From: Desulfamplus sp.
Lineage (GTDB): Bacteria; Desulfobacterota; Desulfobacteria; Desulfobacterales; Desulfobacteraceae
Assembly (NCBI GenBank): GCA_015232555.1
Contig: JADFZJ010000040.1
Location: 1-33,376 of the forward strand
Reading direction: 5' to 3'
DNA length: 33,376 nt
Shown here: positions 25,882-33,345 of the stretch, piece by piece
Layout: every line of letters starts with the position of its first letter
How positions within the stretch are numbered: the stretch's first letter is position 1
Notes under the pieces: model-generated
Databases searched by the model: none
What the model was told of the DNA's origin: nothing
What the model saw: only the letters and a program-made list of their open reading frames with translations
Translations under genes and position numbers: made by a program

Positions 25882-26682
25882 ATGTCATTTTTTATTTTAT
25901 ACCTTATTTTAGGGGCTGTTGCAGGAGTTCTTGCAGGTCTTCTCGGCATAGGAGGAGGTATCGTTATTGTCCCTATATTGACGTTTATCTTTACTGCTCA
26001 GGGAATACCCCATGAGCACATTCTTCACATGGCTCTTGGGACATCCCTTGCCAGCATTATCTTTACTTCAGTCTCAAGCGTCAAAGCACACAACAAGCGT
26101 GAGGCAGTTTTATGGTCTGTGGTATTTAGTATTACGCCGGGTATTGTAGTTGGCACTCTTTTAGGCACATGGATAGCATCTATGCTGTCCACCAATTTTC
26201 TTAAAGGATTTTCAGGGGTCTTTCTTATCTATGTTGCCACTCAGATGGTGATGGGCATAAAACCCAAGCCAACCAGAAACATTCCCGGCACAGCAGGAAT
26301 GGTCAGTATGGGTGGTATTATTGGAATCTTTTCAAGTCTTGTAGGAATCGGAGGAGGGACAATCTCTGTTCCTTTTTTATTATGGTGTAATACAGCTATG
26401 CACAAAGCCATAGGCACTGCAGGAGCAATTGGTTTTCCTATTGCTGTAGCAGGAGCGTCAGGTTATATTATAAATGGTATTGGGGTTTTAAATCTGCCGC
26501 CTTACAGCTTTGGTTTTATCCATCTTACCGCACTTTCAGGTATTGTGATTGCAAGTATTTTTACCGCTCCCTATGGAGCTAAACTTGCACACAGCCTTCC
26601 TGTAGATAAACTCAAAAAAATATTTGCGGTTCTTCTCTATTTCGTTGGAATAAGGATGTTATTATCAATATTGATTGATTGA
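25882..26682 (+). CDS. TauE/SafE family sulfite/anion permease
   Basis: 266-residue inner-membrane protein of the TauE/SafE (DUF81) family, which exports small anions such as sulfite or sulfoacetate. It has two homologous halves, each with a Gly-rich motif: LLGIGGGIVIVPIL (20-33) in the first and LVGIGGGTISVPFLL in the second; about 7-8 hydrophobic segments. I chose the ATG at 25882, 4 nt after a GAAGGAG site (25871-25877), because it places the first helix at the N-terminus; the frame stays open to 25825 (19 more residues). It stands alone, followed by a hairpin and T-run at 26703-26737. The substrate is not shown by the sequence. Confidence 0.88.
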   Translation: MSFFILYLILGAVAGVLAGLLGIGGGIVIVPILTFIFTAQGIPHEHILHMALGTSLASIIFTSVSSVKAHNKREAVLWSVVFSITPGIVVGTLLGTWIASMLSTNFLKGFSGVFLIYVATQMVMGIKPKPTRNIPGTAGMVSMGGIIGIFSSLVGIGGGTISVPFLLWCNTAMHKAIGTAGAIGFPIAVAGASGYIINGIGVLNLPPYSFGFIHLTALSGIVIASIFTAPYGAKLAHSLPVDKLKKIFAVLLYFVGIRMLLSILID

Positions 26683-26702
26683 TTGCAAAGTGCGGGTTCA
26701 TA

Positions 26703-26737
26703 CTCCGCCGTTTGCGGTGGGAGCTTATTATAATTTT
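26703..26737 (+). terminator. Probable terminator of the TauE/SafE gene
   Basis: CTCCGCCG and CGGTGGGAG form an 8-bp stem with one bulged G and a TTTG loop, followed within about 12 nt by AATTTTTT. It lies 20 bp after the stop codon. Confidence 0.6.
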
Positions 26738-26815
26738 TTGCTTGCCCTGCCTTATTTGCAAGTTACATTAGCATATCTCAATTATTTGATATTTTTAGCT
26801 AACAAAGTAGAATTA

Positions 26816-26838
26816 GTGCCCATATTTATTTTGGGCAC
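26816..26838. terminator. Hairpin between convergent TauE/SafE and selenoprotein genes
   Basis: GTGCCCA (26816-26822) pairs perfectly with TGGGCAC (26832-26838) around a 9-nt AT loop, 18 bp beyond the selenoprotein stop on the minus strand. The T-run after it is poor on both strands, so this could be a weak bidirectional end or only a stem. Confidence 0.4.
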
Positions 26839-26856
26839 CTATTTAAAATTTTGATA

Positions 26857-27045
26857 TTATAATCTGTTACACGGAACATTTGCGAGCATCTCTTCCATAT
26901 AATCATCCATTAGGTCTTTATATCTATCTTCAGGATATCTTGTTCTGCATGACCTGCATACCAAATAGGCATTTTTTCAAGTTTTTTTAAGCATAAGCGG
27001 GTTTCCACATGAAAGACATCTGGCTTTTTTCACTTTCTCGTCCAT
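26857..27045 (-). CDS. Small selenoprotein with two CxxC motifs (in-frame TGA read as selenocysteine)
   Basis: Minus-strand frame of 62 codons from ATG 27045 to TAA 26857, interrupted only by TGA at 26977-26979 (residue 23). Before it comes Cys10-Leu-Ser-Cys13 in KARCLSCGNPLMLKKT; after it, in the same frame, Cys30-Arg-Ser-Cys33 in YLVCRSCRTRYPEDRY and an acidic helical tail ending PCNRL. The two CxxC pairs form a zinc-ribbon-like fold, and the whole reads as one protein across the TGA. A SECIS-like hairpin follows the TGA (separate entry). AAAGGA lies about 11 bp before the ATG. To my recollection NCBI uses the name 'dual CXXC motif small (seleno)protein' for such proteins, found in deltaproteobacteria; unverified here. 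Its function is unknown. A gene caller would end it after 22 residues or start it at the wrong place. It is divergent from argJ. Confidence 0.85.
26936..26967 (-). promoter_or_regulatory. Bacterial SECIS-like hairpin directing selenocysteine insertion
   Basis: On the minus strand an apical stem TGCA/TGCA closes the loop GGTCA (26950-26954). Below it are two pairs (GT/AC), then five more (TATTT pairs with AGATA, one G-U), with small internal mismatches. The loop starts 22 nt after the TGA, within the reported range for bacterial SECIS elements (roughly 16-37 nt). E. coli fdhF has the same core, UGCAGGUCUGCA, with a GGUC loop recognised by SelB. Confidence 0.8.
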
Positions 27046-27184
27046 AATAGCAATAATCCTTTTATAATTTTGATCTTTTCTGATAAAAAATGGCTGTAAA
27101 AATTTTTGTAGCATATCAAAGATCGAACATATATAAAATAATAAAAAGCAACTCTCATATATTATAAATACAGAGGAGGCATTA

Positions 27185-28396
27185 ATGAAAGGCTTTAAAT
27201 TCAAGGGAATAGCAGCAGATATAAAAAAAGATGGGAAAAAAGATTTGGGTCTTATTTTTTCAGCCCGTCCAGCATCGGCAGCAGCACTTTTTACAGAAAA
27301 CAGGGTAGTAGCCGCACCTGTAATCATGGGTCGGGAGCGAATTAAATCAGGGCTTTGTCAGGCAGTTGTGGTGAACAGCGGAAATGCAAACTGTTTTACA
27401 GGAGATCAGGGTTTAAGAGATGCACGGGAGACAGCACGGCTTGCAGCTCATGCACTCCATATTTCAGAAGAGTTGGTTATGGTTGCATCTACAGGAGTTA
27501 TTGGTGCACCTCTTCCTATAGAAAAATTTAGAGATGCAATGCCAGAGTTGACATCAAATATTGATATAAAAGGTATGAGTAACAAACAATCTGCAAGCGA
27601 TATAAATATTGAAGGTTTTGAAGATTTTGCACAATCTATTATGACAACTGATCTTGCCATGAAGGTAGTTGTAAAAAAGCACAGGATAAAGGGAGAAGAG
27701 TTTACAATCGCTGGTGCTGCAAAAGGTTCTGGTATGATAAAACCAAACATGGCAACAATGCTTGCATTTATCTGCACTGATCTTGATATCTCTTCAACTC
27801 TTCTGAAAGCTGCTTTAAAAATAGCCTGTGATCGCTCGTTCAACCGTATATCTGTAGATGGAGATACCAGCACCAACGATATGGTTCTTGCTATTGCAAA
27901 CGGTATGTCCAATGCAGCAGTTGAAGATAGTGATGATGCTTTAGAGTTTGAAAAGGTTCTAAATGAGGTGATGCTTGAGCTTGCCAAGATGATTGTAAAA
28001 GATGGTGAGGGGGCAACCAAACTTGTGAAAATAGTTATAAATGGTGCAGCATCTGCTGAAGATGCCCTTAAAGCTGCGGAAGCTGTATCTCACTCTAATC
28101 TTGTTAAAACAGCAATTTATGGAGAAGACCCTAACTGGGGTAGAATTACTGCTGCTGCTGGAAGATCAGGGGCAGTAGTTGATCCAGACCTGATGGATTT
28201 GGCTTTTGGTGATGTGGTTTTAGTAAAAAAAGGGGTTTGGCAGGGAGTTGAGGCGGAAAGGATGGTGGCTCAAATTATGAAAAAAAGTGAACTTGATATT
28301 TTTCTTGATTTTAATATGGGTAAGTTCAGTGATTTTTACTATTTCTGTGATTTTTCAGAAAATTATGTCAAGATCAATGCGAATTATAGATCATAA
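27185..28396 (+). CDS. argJ: Bifunctional glutamate N-acetyltransferase/ornithine acetyltransferase ArgJ
   Basis: Transfers the acetyl group from N-acetylornithine to glutamate, recycling it in arginine biosynthesis; some members also use acetyl-CoA. It is made as a proenzyme that cleaves itself before the nucleophile Thr191 in KPNMATMLAF, giving alpha and beta chains. Other conserved parts are VNSGNANCFTG (63-73), ASTGVIG (101-107), SIMTTDLAMK and the C-terminal YGEDPNWGRI. The final ~20 residues (FLDFNMGKFSDFYYFCDFSE) look extended relative to the usual ending. GAGGAGG lies 6 bp before the ATG. Its stop overlaps the next ATG by one base (TAATG). Confidence 0.95.
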   Translation: MKGFKFKGIAADIKKDGKKDLGLIFSARPASAAALFTENRVVAAPVIMGRERIKSGLCQAVVVNSGNANCFTGDQGLRDARETARLAAHALHISEELVMVASTGVIGAPLPIEKFRDAMPELTSNIDIKGMSNKQSASDINIEGFEDFAQSIMTTDLAMKVVVKKHRIKGEEFTIAGAAKGSGMIKPNMATMLAFICTDLDISSTLLKAALKIACDRSFNRISVDGDTSTNDMVLAIANGMSNAAVEDSDDALEFEKVLNEVMLELAKMIVKDGEGATKLVKIVINGAASAEDALKAAEAVSHSNLVKTAIYGEDPNWGRITAAAGRSGAVVDPDLMDLAFGDVVLVKKGVWQGVEAERMVAQIMKKSELDIFLDFNMGKFSDFYYFCDFSENYVKINANYRS

Positions 28397-29196
28397 TGTT
28401 AAATATATCTAACAAAGAATCTGCATGGAAATTTGGAAATAAGTCTCAAATTAATCAAAATAGGATAGAGACAAAACAGATGAGGCTGCAAAAATTCTTA
28501 TCACAAGCTGGAATCTGCTCAAGAAGAAAGGGCGAGGAGTATATTATCGCGGGCTTTATTACTGTTAATGGGACTGTTGTAACTCAACTTGGTACATCAA
28601 TTGACGTTGAAAAAGATGAAGTTAGGTTTCAGGGCAAGATTGTAAATTTGTCTCCAGAAAAAAAGAAAATCTACATTGCACTCAATAAGCCTATTGGTTT
28701 TATTACCTCCTGTTCTCACTCTCATCAAGGTGATAAAATAGTTCTTGATATCATTAATATTCCTGACAGAATCTATCCAATTGGCAGGCTTGATAAAGAG
28801 TCAAGCGGATTGATCCTTTTAACCGATGATGGGGAGCTGCATAATAAATTATCCCACCCATCATACAACCACGAAAAAGAGTATATCGTTACCACAGTTG
28901 AGCCCGTCTCTAAAAGTGCTCTTGAAAAAATGGCTGCTGGTGTAATGTTAGATGGGAAAAAAACAAGACCTGCTGAGGTTCTGCTTTTATCAAGGTTTAA
29001 ATTCAGGATAATTTTGAAGCAGGGTGTTAACCGCCAAATAAGAAGAATGGTTGAGAAGACTGGCAATCAGGTTAAAGAGCTTATAAGGATACGAATAGGT
29101 AATATTACAATTGATAAGCTCAAGGTGGGTAAATGGCGGTATCTTAATGAAGATGAGATCAATAAATTAAAAAATAGTGGTTCAGAAAAGCTGTAA
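28396..29196 (+). CDS. rluB: 23S rRNA pseudouridine synthase, RluB/RluE/RluF family
   Basis: 266-residue pseudouridine synthase of the RsuA/RluB group, which isomerises a uridine of 23S rRNA (U2605 for RluB). An S4 RNA-binding domain begins MRLQKFLSQAGICSRRKGEE (29-48) and the catalytic domain has IALNKPIG and the catalytic Asp133 in GRLDKESSGLILLTDDGEL; the C-terminal part has KQGVNRQIRRM. The family normally starts at the residue equal to Met29 (28480). The upstream ATG at 28396 overlaps the argJ stop, so coupling supports it, but the first 28 residues are not conserved in the family and could be untranslated. The choice is undecided. Confidence 0.88.
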   Translation: MLNISNKESAWKFGNKSQINQNRIETKQMRLQKFLSQAGICSRRKGEEYIIAGFITVNGTVVTQLGTSIDVEKDEVRFQGKIVNLSPEKKKIYIALNKPIGFITSCSHSHQGDKIVLDIINIPDRIYPIGRLDKESSGLILLTDDGELHNKLSHPSYNHEKEYIVTTVEPVSKSALEKMAAGVMLDGKKTRPAEVLLLSRFKFRIILKQGVNRQIRRMVEKTGNQVKELIRIRIGNITIDKLKVGKWRYLNEDEINKLKNSGSEKL

Positions 29197-29236
29197 TCCA
29201 TGATTCTTAAATTGAATATTCGGGGAAAATTTGAAG

Positions 29237-30751
29237 ATGAAAAAACTATTTGGTACTGATGGAATCAGGGGAATTGCAAACAAGTATCCAATGACTCCGA
29301 CAATGGCAATGAATACAGGAGTTGCCATTGCAAAATATGTAAAAAAAGAGGGCTGTAATTATATTGTAATCGGCAGAGATACACGCTTATCTGGCCAGAT
29401 GCTTGAATCTGCTCTTGCTGCCGGAATCACATCTCAAGGTGTCAATGTGCTTACTGCTGGAGTAGTTCCAACACCTGCTGTTGCATTTTTATTATCGAGT
29501 TTTAATCAATCAGAGATGAGATTTGGGGAGCCAGAGGAAGCAGATATAAAGGATACAATAGGAGCAGGTGTTGTTATTTCTGCTTCTCACAATCCTTGGC
29601 AAGATAATGGAATTAAAGTCTTTAAACGAGGTGGCTGGAAATTGTCAGATGATGAGGAGCAGATGATTGAATCAACTATTTTATCGCTCTTATCTGAATG
29701 CAGTGATGATAAAAATGGAGAAAGTGATACAGGCAGGATATATACTATTAGCGATGCTGAAAAGATGTATTGTGAGTTTTTAAAAAAAGGCTTTACTCCT
29801 AAGAGATATCATAAGAGCGTTTTCTCAAGCCAATATCAAGAATCTTGTCAAGACAACAAGCCATTAAAAATTGTGGTTGACTGTTCCAATGGAGCTGCAA
29901 GTGCTGTTGCACCCATACTTTTTGATGGTTCTTTTTTCTTATCTACTCAATCAGAGAGGTGTAATACCTTAGAAGGGCAGCCAAATTGGGCAATGCTGTT
30001 TAACGCAAGTTTTATCTTTAACCAGCCAGACGGGAAAAATATCAATGAGCAATGCGGCTCTCAGCATACCGAAACGCTCTCTCTCAAAGTAGTTGAATCT
30101 GGTGCAGATGTCGGTCTTGCATTTGACGGAGACGCTGACCGTCTGATTGCCATTGACGAAACAGGTGCGGTTATTACTGGAGATAGAATTCTTGCTATCT
30201 GTGCTGCACACGCAAAAGCAAATGGAACTCTCAATAATAACTGTGTTGTAAGCACTGTAATGAGCAATATCGGTCTTGCAAGAACTCTTCAATCTCTTGG
30301 CGTTGAACATCTGATAACAGGTGTTGGGGATCGGGAGGTTCTGCAAAAGATGTTGGAGTCTGGTTCAGTGATGGGCGGAGAAGATTCTGGACACATGATC
30401 TTTTCTCAGTATCACACAACAGGAGATGGGCTTTTGACATCTTTGCGTCTTATTGAGGTTATGATCGATACAGGTAAACCGTTATCTGAGCTTGCATCAA
30501 TTATGAAGGTATATCCACAGATTCTTATGAATGTGGAGGTTGATGTGTCCCGCCCTGATTTTATGGCAGTTAAATCTATTGCAGATGAGATAAGAGCAGT
30601 TGAAGCTGAACTTGGAGCACATGGAAGGGTTTTAGTAAGATATTCTGGCACACAGCCTCTTTTACGGGTGATGGTCGAGGGACCTGACCATGATAAAACA
30701 AGAGAGTGCTGTGATAGGATATGTAATAAAATCAGAGATTACAAACTATAA
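29237..30751 (+). CDS. glmM: Phosphoglucosamine mutase GlmM (long variant)
   Basis: Converts glucosamine-6-phosphate to glucosamine-1-phosphate for UDP-GlcNAc, feeding peptidoglycan and LPS synthesis. All active-site parts are present: phospho-Ser117 in ISASHNP, Mg-binding DGDADR (about 296-301), sugar-binding GGEDSGH (about 379-385) and the phosphate-binding RYSGTQPLLRVMVEG near the C-terminus. It starts MKKLFGTDGIRG, as the family does. A TTG two codons earlier (29231) is open but less likely. At 504 residues it exceeds the usual ~445-450. The surplus lies in three places, at about 91-108, 150-205 and 230-262, away from the motifs, probably as surface loops. It ends with a hairpin at 30758-30780. 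Confidence 0.93.
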   Translation: MKKLFGTDGIRGIANKYPMTPTMAMNTGVAIAKYVKKEGCNYIVIGRDTRLSGQMLESALAAGITSQGVNVLTAGVVPTPAVAFLLSSFNQSEMRFGEPEEADIKDTIGAGVVISASHNPWQDNGIKVFKRGGWKLSDDEEQMIESTILSLLSECSDDKNGESDTGRIYTISDAEKMYCEFLKKGFTPKRYHKSVFSSQYQESCQDNKPLKIVVDCSNGAASAVAPILFDGSFFLSTQSERCNTLEGQPNWAMLFNASFIFNQPDGKNINEQCGSQHTETLSLKVVESGADVGLAFDGDADRLIAIDETGAVITGDRILAICAAHAKANGTLNNNCVVSTVMSNIGLARTLQSLGVEHLITGVGDREVLQKMLESGSVMGGEDSGHMIFSQYHTTGDGLLTSLRLIEVMIDTGKPLSELASIMKVYPQILMNVEVDVSRPDFMAVKSIADEIRAVEAELGAHGRVLVRYSGTQPLLRVMVEGPDHDKTRECCDRICNKIRDYKL

Positions 30752-30757
30752 AAGGGT

Positions 30758-30788
30758 AGGGCGTATCTTAAATACGCCCTTATTCTCT
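30758..30788. terminator. Terminator between glmM and the convergent cyclophilin gene
   Basis: AGGGCGTAT (30758-30766) pairs perfectly with ATACGCCCT (30772-30780) around a 5-nt loop, followed by TATTCTCTC. The T-run is short, but the position, just after glmM and before the opposite gene's end, fits a bidirectional terminator. Confidence 0.7.
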
Positions 30789-30828
30789 CAATTATCTGAA
30801 CTTACTACAAATTATCATATCTTGGTTC

Positions 30829-31947
30829 TTATTTTAATTTATCAAAAGAGACTTGATCTGCTTTAAAATTAAGTGCTTTTTCTCCTACACGGGTTATTAC
30901 CACTTTGCCTATTATGTCACCAGCTTCAATCGCATTGACAACCTCTTGACCCGCAACAACATGTCCAAAAACAGAGTGTTGTCCATCAAGCCAAGGTGTT
31001 GCAACATGGGTAATGAAAAACTGGCTTCCATTTGTATTGCTGCCTGAATTTGCCATTGATAAGATTCCAGGACCTGAATGCGTAAGTTCTGCGACAAACT
31101 CATCTTTAAATGAGTATCCAGGTCCGCCCGATCCTGTTCCAAGAGGGCAGCCGCCCTGAATCATAAAATCATTGATTACACGGTGAAAAGTTAATCCATC
31201 ATAATAATGTACACCAGAACCAAGGCTGTGGTTGATTGTCCCTTCGGCAAGACCCACAAAATTGGTTACAGTAAGCGGGGTTCGCTCAAATTCTAATTGA
31301 CAGATAATTACCCCTTTGTTGGTGCATATTTGGGCATATAAACCATATCCAAATCGGCTGTTTATCTCATCCTCACTCAAAGTTATTAGATCGTTTTGAA
31401 GGTCATTGCGGTCTTTGTTATTTAACACATAACCTGACGGCTGATATATAACATATCCAGATGGTTCTGACACAGCAACTACAGCATTATCAGGAGCACC
31501 ATATCCATCCATGTCTGCGTCACGGTAGAAAGAGGAAAATGCTCTGATATTTGAGTAGCCGCTAAAAATTGCATTATTATTTTGATCAAAATTATAAGCT
31601 AAAACCGCAGCATAGAATGAGTATCCTCTGGCATCTTCTATGTTAAATCCAGTATGTGTTCCCATATTGATCTGTCCTATGGAACTTAAGCTGGGGTAGG
31701 GTGCATATAGCAGAAGATAACCCGCTGCATTGGCAACACTATTCCAGTGAACAGTCAGTTTGTTTCCGTTAAGTGTTATTGAAAGTAGCGGTGCATCAGG
31801 AGGCGGTGAATTTGCATATACATCACTACTTTTGAAACAATGTAAGCACACAATAAAAAACATAAGGAACATAAACAGCTTCGCTGTAATTCTGGTTAGA
31901 TTGCAATTCCTTAATGATAAAATACATATTGGTCGCTTCATAATCAT
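30829..31947 (-). CDS. Secreted cyclophilin-type peptidyl-prolyl isomerase with a fibronectin-like and a MopE-like metal-binding segment
   Basis: 372 residues. A long signal peptide (to about 46, cleavage near VYA-NS) points to export. Residues 52-135 resemble a fibronectin type III domain ([18 protein letters not shown]). Residues 142-182 carry DADMDGYG and two copies of PSGYV, like the DxDGDGYG...PSGYV...DCND metal-binding motif of MopE-type proteins, but the usual cysteines are replaced (AVS and KDRND). The C-terminal cyclophilin domain (about 205-360) has [19 protein letters not shown] with catalytic Arg256, NGSQFFIT and LDGQHSVFG. It is expected to assist proline isomerisation in the periplasm or outside. 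Its ATG overlaps the upstream terD stop by one base (TGATG), so translation is coupled. Confidence 0.87.
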   Translation of the reverse strand: MIMKRPICILSLRNCNLTRITAKLFMFLMFFIVCLHCFKSSDVYANSPPPDAPLLSITLNGNKLTVHWNSVANAAGYLLLYAPYPSLSSIGQINMGTHTGFNIEDARGYSFYAAVLAYNFDQNNNAIFSGYSNIRAFSSFYRDADMDGYGAPDNAVVAVSEPSGYVIYQPSGYVLNNKDRNDLQNDLITLSEDEINSRFGYGLYAQICTNKGVIICQLEFERTPLTVTNFVGLAEGTINHSLGSGVHYYDGLTFHRVINDFMIQGGCPLGTGSGGPGYSFKDEFVAELTHSGPGILSMANSGSNTNGSQFFITHVATPWLDGQHSVFGHVVAGQEVVNAIEAGDIIGKVVITRVGEKALNFKADQVSFDKLK

Positions 31948-32531
31948 CAGACACTAACTCCATAACTTTTACAAACAGCAGCAAGTCCGCCTGCATATCC
32001 CTGACCGACTGCTGTAAACCGCCACTCACCTGTTTTAAAGTAAACCTCACCAAATATCATGGCTGTCTCCATAGAGTAATCTTCGCTCAGATCATATCTT
32101 ACAATCTCTTTGTTATCATCTTGATTTACAATACGGATAAAGGCGTTGTTTATCTGTCCAAAGTTCTGTTTTCTCGTCTCTGCTTCGTGGATTGTTACTA
32201 CAAATGCAAGTTTTTCCACATCTGGTGCATCTATTTCAAGCTGTTTTAGGTTGATTTTGATAACCTCATCATCACCCTCTCCAGCACCTGTGAGGTTGTC
32301 ACCCATGTGCTCTACAGCACCATTGATCGCCTTTAAATTATTATAAAAGACAAAATCGTTATCGCTGCGTACCTTGCCAGACGGGTTAAGAAGAAAGACA
32401 GAAGCATCAAGGTCATACTGAGAACCATCTGTTACTCTCGCATCCCATCCAAGTCCTATCTGGATTTTTGATAATCCAGGAGCCTCTTTTGATAAAGATA
32501 ACCTACCACCTTTACTTAATGATACAGACAT
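31947..32531 (-). CDS. terD: TerD family calcium-binding protein (copy 1)
   Basis: 194-residue TerD/CABP1 domain protein, the kind found in tellurite-resistance (ter) and stress loci. Calcium-binding acidic motifs are visible: LGWD (27-30), DLDAS (40-44), [10 protein letters not shown] (56-65) and GEGDDE (84-89), followed by [17 protein letters not shown] and [13 protein letters not shown]. It is roughly 75-80% identical by eye to the neighbouring terD (32595-33179), a tandem duplication. AGGAGG precedes the start. It ends in a TGATG overlap with the secreted cyclophilin gene. No TerB, TerC or TerZ gene is in the window, so a full ter operon is not shown. Confidence 0.93.
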   Translation of the reverse strand: MSVSLSKGGRLSLSKEAPGLSKIQIGLGWDARVTDGSQYDLDASVFLLNPSGKVRSDNDFVFYNNLKAINGAVEHMGDNLTGAGEGDDEVIKINLKQLEIDAPDVEKLAFVVTIHEAETRKQNFGQINNAFIRIVNQDDNKEIVRYDLSEDYSMETAMIFGEVYFKTGEWRFTAVGQGYAGGLAAVCKSYGVSV

Positions 32532-32594
32532 TTTATTACCTCCTTTGTTTTTATCCCTACAACTTAATTGTTCTTTGTGCCTTCCAAGTGCCTG

Positions 32595-33179
32595 TTAGAT
32601 ATTCACTCCATAATCTTTGCAAGCAGCAGCAAGTCCGCCAGCATAACCTTGTCCTACTGCTGTAAATCTCCACTCCCCGCCTTTTTTGTATATTTCACCA
32701 AAAACAAGTGCTGTCTCCATTGAAAAATCTTCTGAAAGATCGTAGCGGACAATCTCAGTCTGGTTATCATCATTCAATATTCTGATAAAAGCATTATTAA
32801 CCTGACCAAAATTCTGTTTTCTCGTCTCTGCTTCATGTATTGTTACTACCAAGGCAATTTTTTCAACATCAGATGCACTTGCATCAAGCTGAGCAAAATT
32901 AACCTTAATCACCTCATCATCACCCTCACCTGCACCAGTAAGATTATCCCCAAGATGCTCTACTGCACCGTCAATTGCTTTGAGATTGCCATAAAAAACA
33001 AAATCACCGTCATTGCGAACCTTACCAGAAGCATTGAGCAGAAATACAGATGTATCTAAATCAAAAGGTGCACCATCAGTTGTTCTGCAATCCCAGCCAA
33101 GTCCGATATAAATTTTTGACAATCCAGGTGCTTCTTTGCTTAAAGATATACGTCCGCCTTTACTTAAAGATACTGTCAT
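32595..33179 (-). CDS. terD: TerD family calcium-binding protein (copy 2)
   Basis: 194-residue paralogue with the same layout as its neighbour and the same calcium-site motifs (LGWD, DLDTS, NDGDFVFYGN, GEGDDE). It is first in the terD-terD-cyclophilin string, 63 bp before copy 1. AAAGGAG lies upstream of the ATG. A putative -10 (TAATAC) on the minus strand near 33203-33208 and an inverted repeat TAGTCT/AGACTA (33220-33245) in the leader could be promoter and operator elements, both weak. Confidence 0.93.
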   Translation of the reverse strand: MTVSLSKGGRISLSKEAPGLSKIYIGLGWDCRTTDGAPFDLDTSVFLLNASGKVRNDGDFVFYGNLKAIDGAVEHLGDNLTGAGEGDDEVIKVNFAQLDASASDVEKIALVVTIHEAETRKQNFGQVNNAFIRILNDDNQTEIVRYDLSEDFSMETALVFGEIYKKGGEWRFTAVGQGYAGGLAAACKDYGVNI

Positions 33180-33285
33180 TTTACGACTCCTTTTTGATAA
33201 GTATTATGTGATTTAATTGTAGTCTGAACTGTTTAAATTAGACTAATTTTCAGTAGTGTCCGGTTAGGTTCTTGCATGTGCTAAT

Positions 33286-33342
33286 GCGACCTCCTTATAA
33301 ATTGTTATGGTGAGTAACCATAACAATTTATAAGGAGGTCGC
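33286..33342 (+). repeat. Perfect 26-bp inverted repeat burying the ribosome binding site
   Basis: Arms 33286-33311 and 33317-33342 are exact reverse complements with a 5-nt GAGTA loop. The 3' arm contains AAGGAGG (33332-33338), placed 7 nt before the ATG at 33346. In RNA reading through from outside, the site would be completely paired. A promoter inside the hairpin would give a transcript without the 5' arm and free the site. Confidence 0.9.
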
Positions 33343-33345
33343 AAA

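Noticed and set aside
26857-27045. Pseudogene or sequencing error explanation for the in-frame TGA
   Set aside because: The frame is otherwise intact on both sides, the protein reads coherently, and a GGUC-loop hairpin stands at the right distance, which a random stop would not give. It remains the main alternative.
26977-27327. 116-codon minus-strand frame that starts inside argJ and ends at the TGA of the selenoprotein gene
   Set aside because: Its upstream part is antisense to argJ and has no protein-like character. Only the last 22 codons are real and belong to the selenoprotein that starts at 27045.
27448-28020. 190-codon minus-strand frame opposite argJ
   Set aside because: It is rich in Ser, Ile and Phe, as expected from the complement of argJ, and has no recognisable motif.
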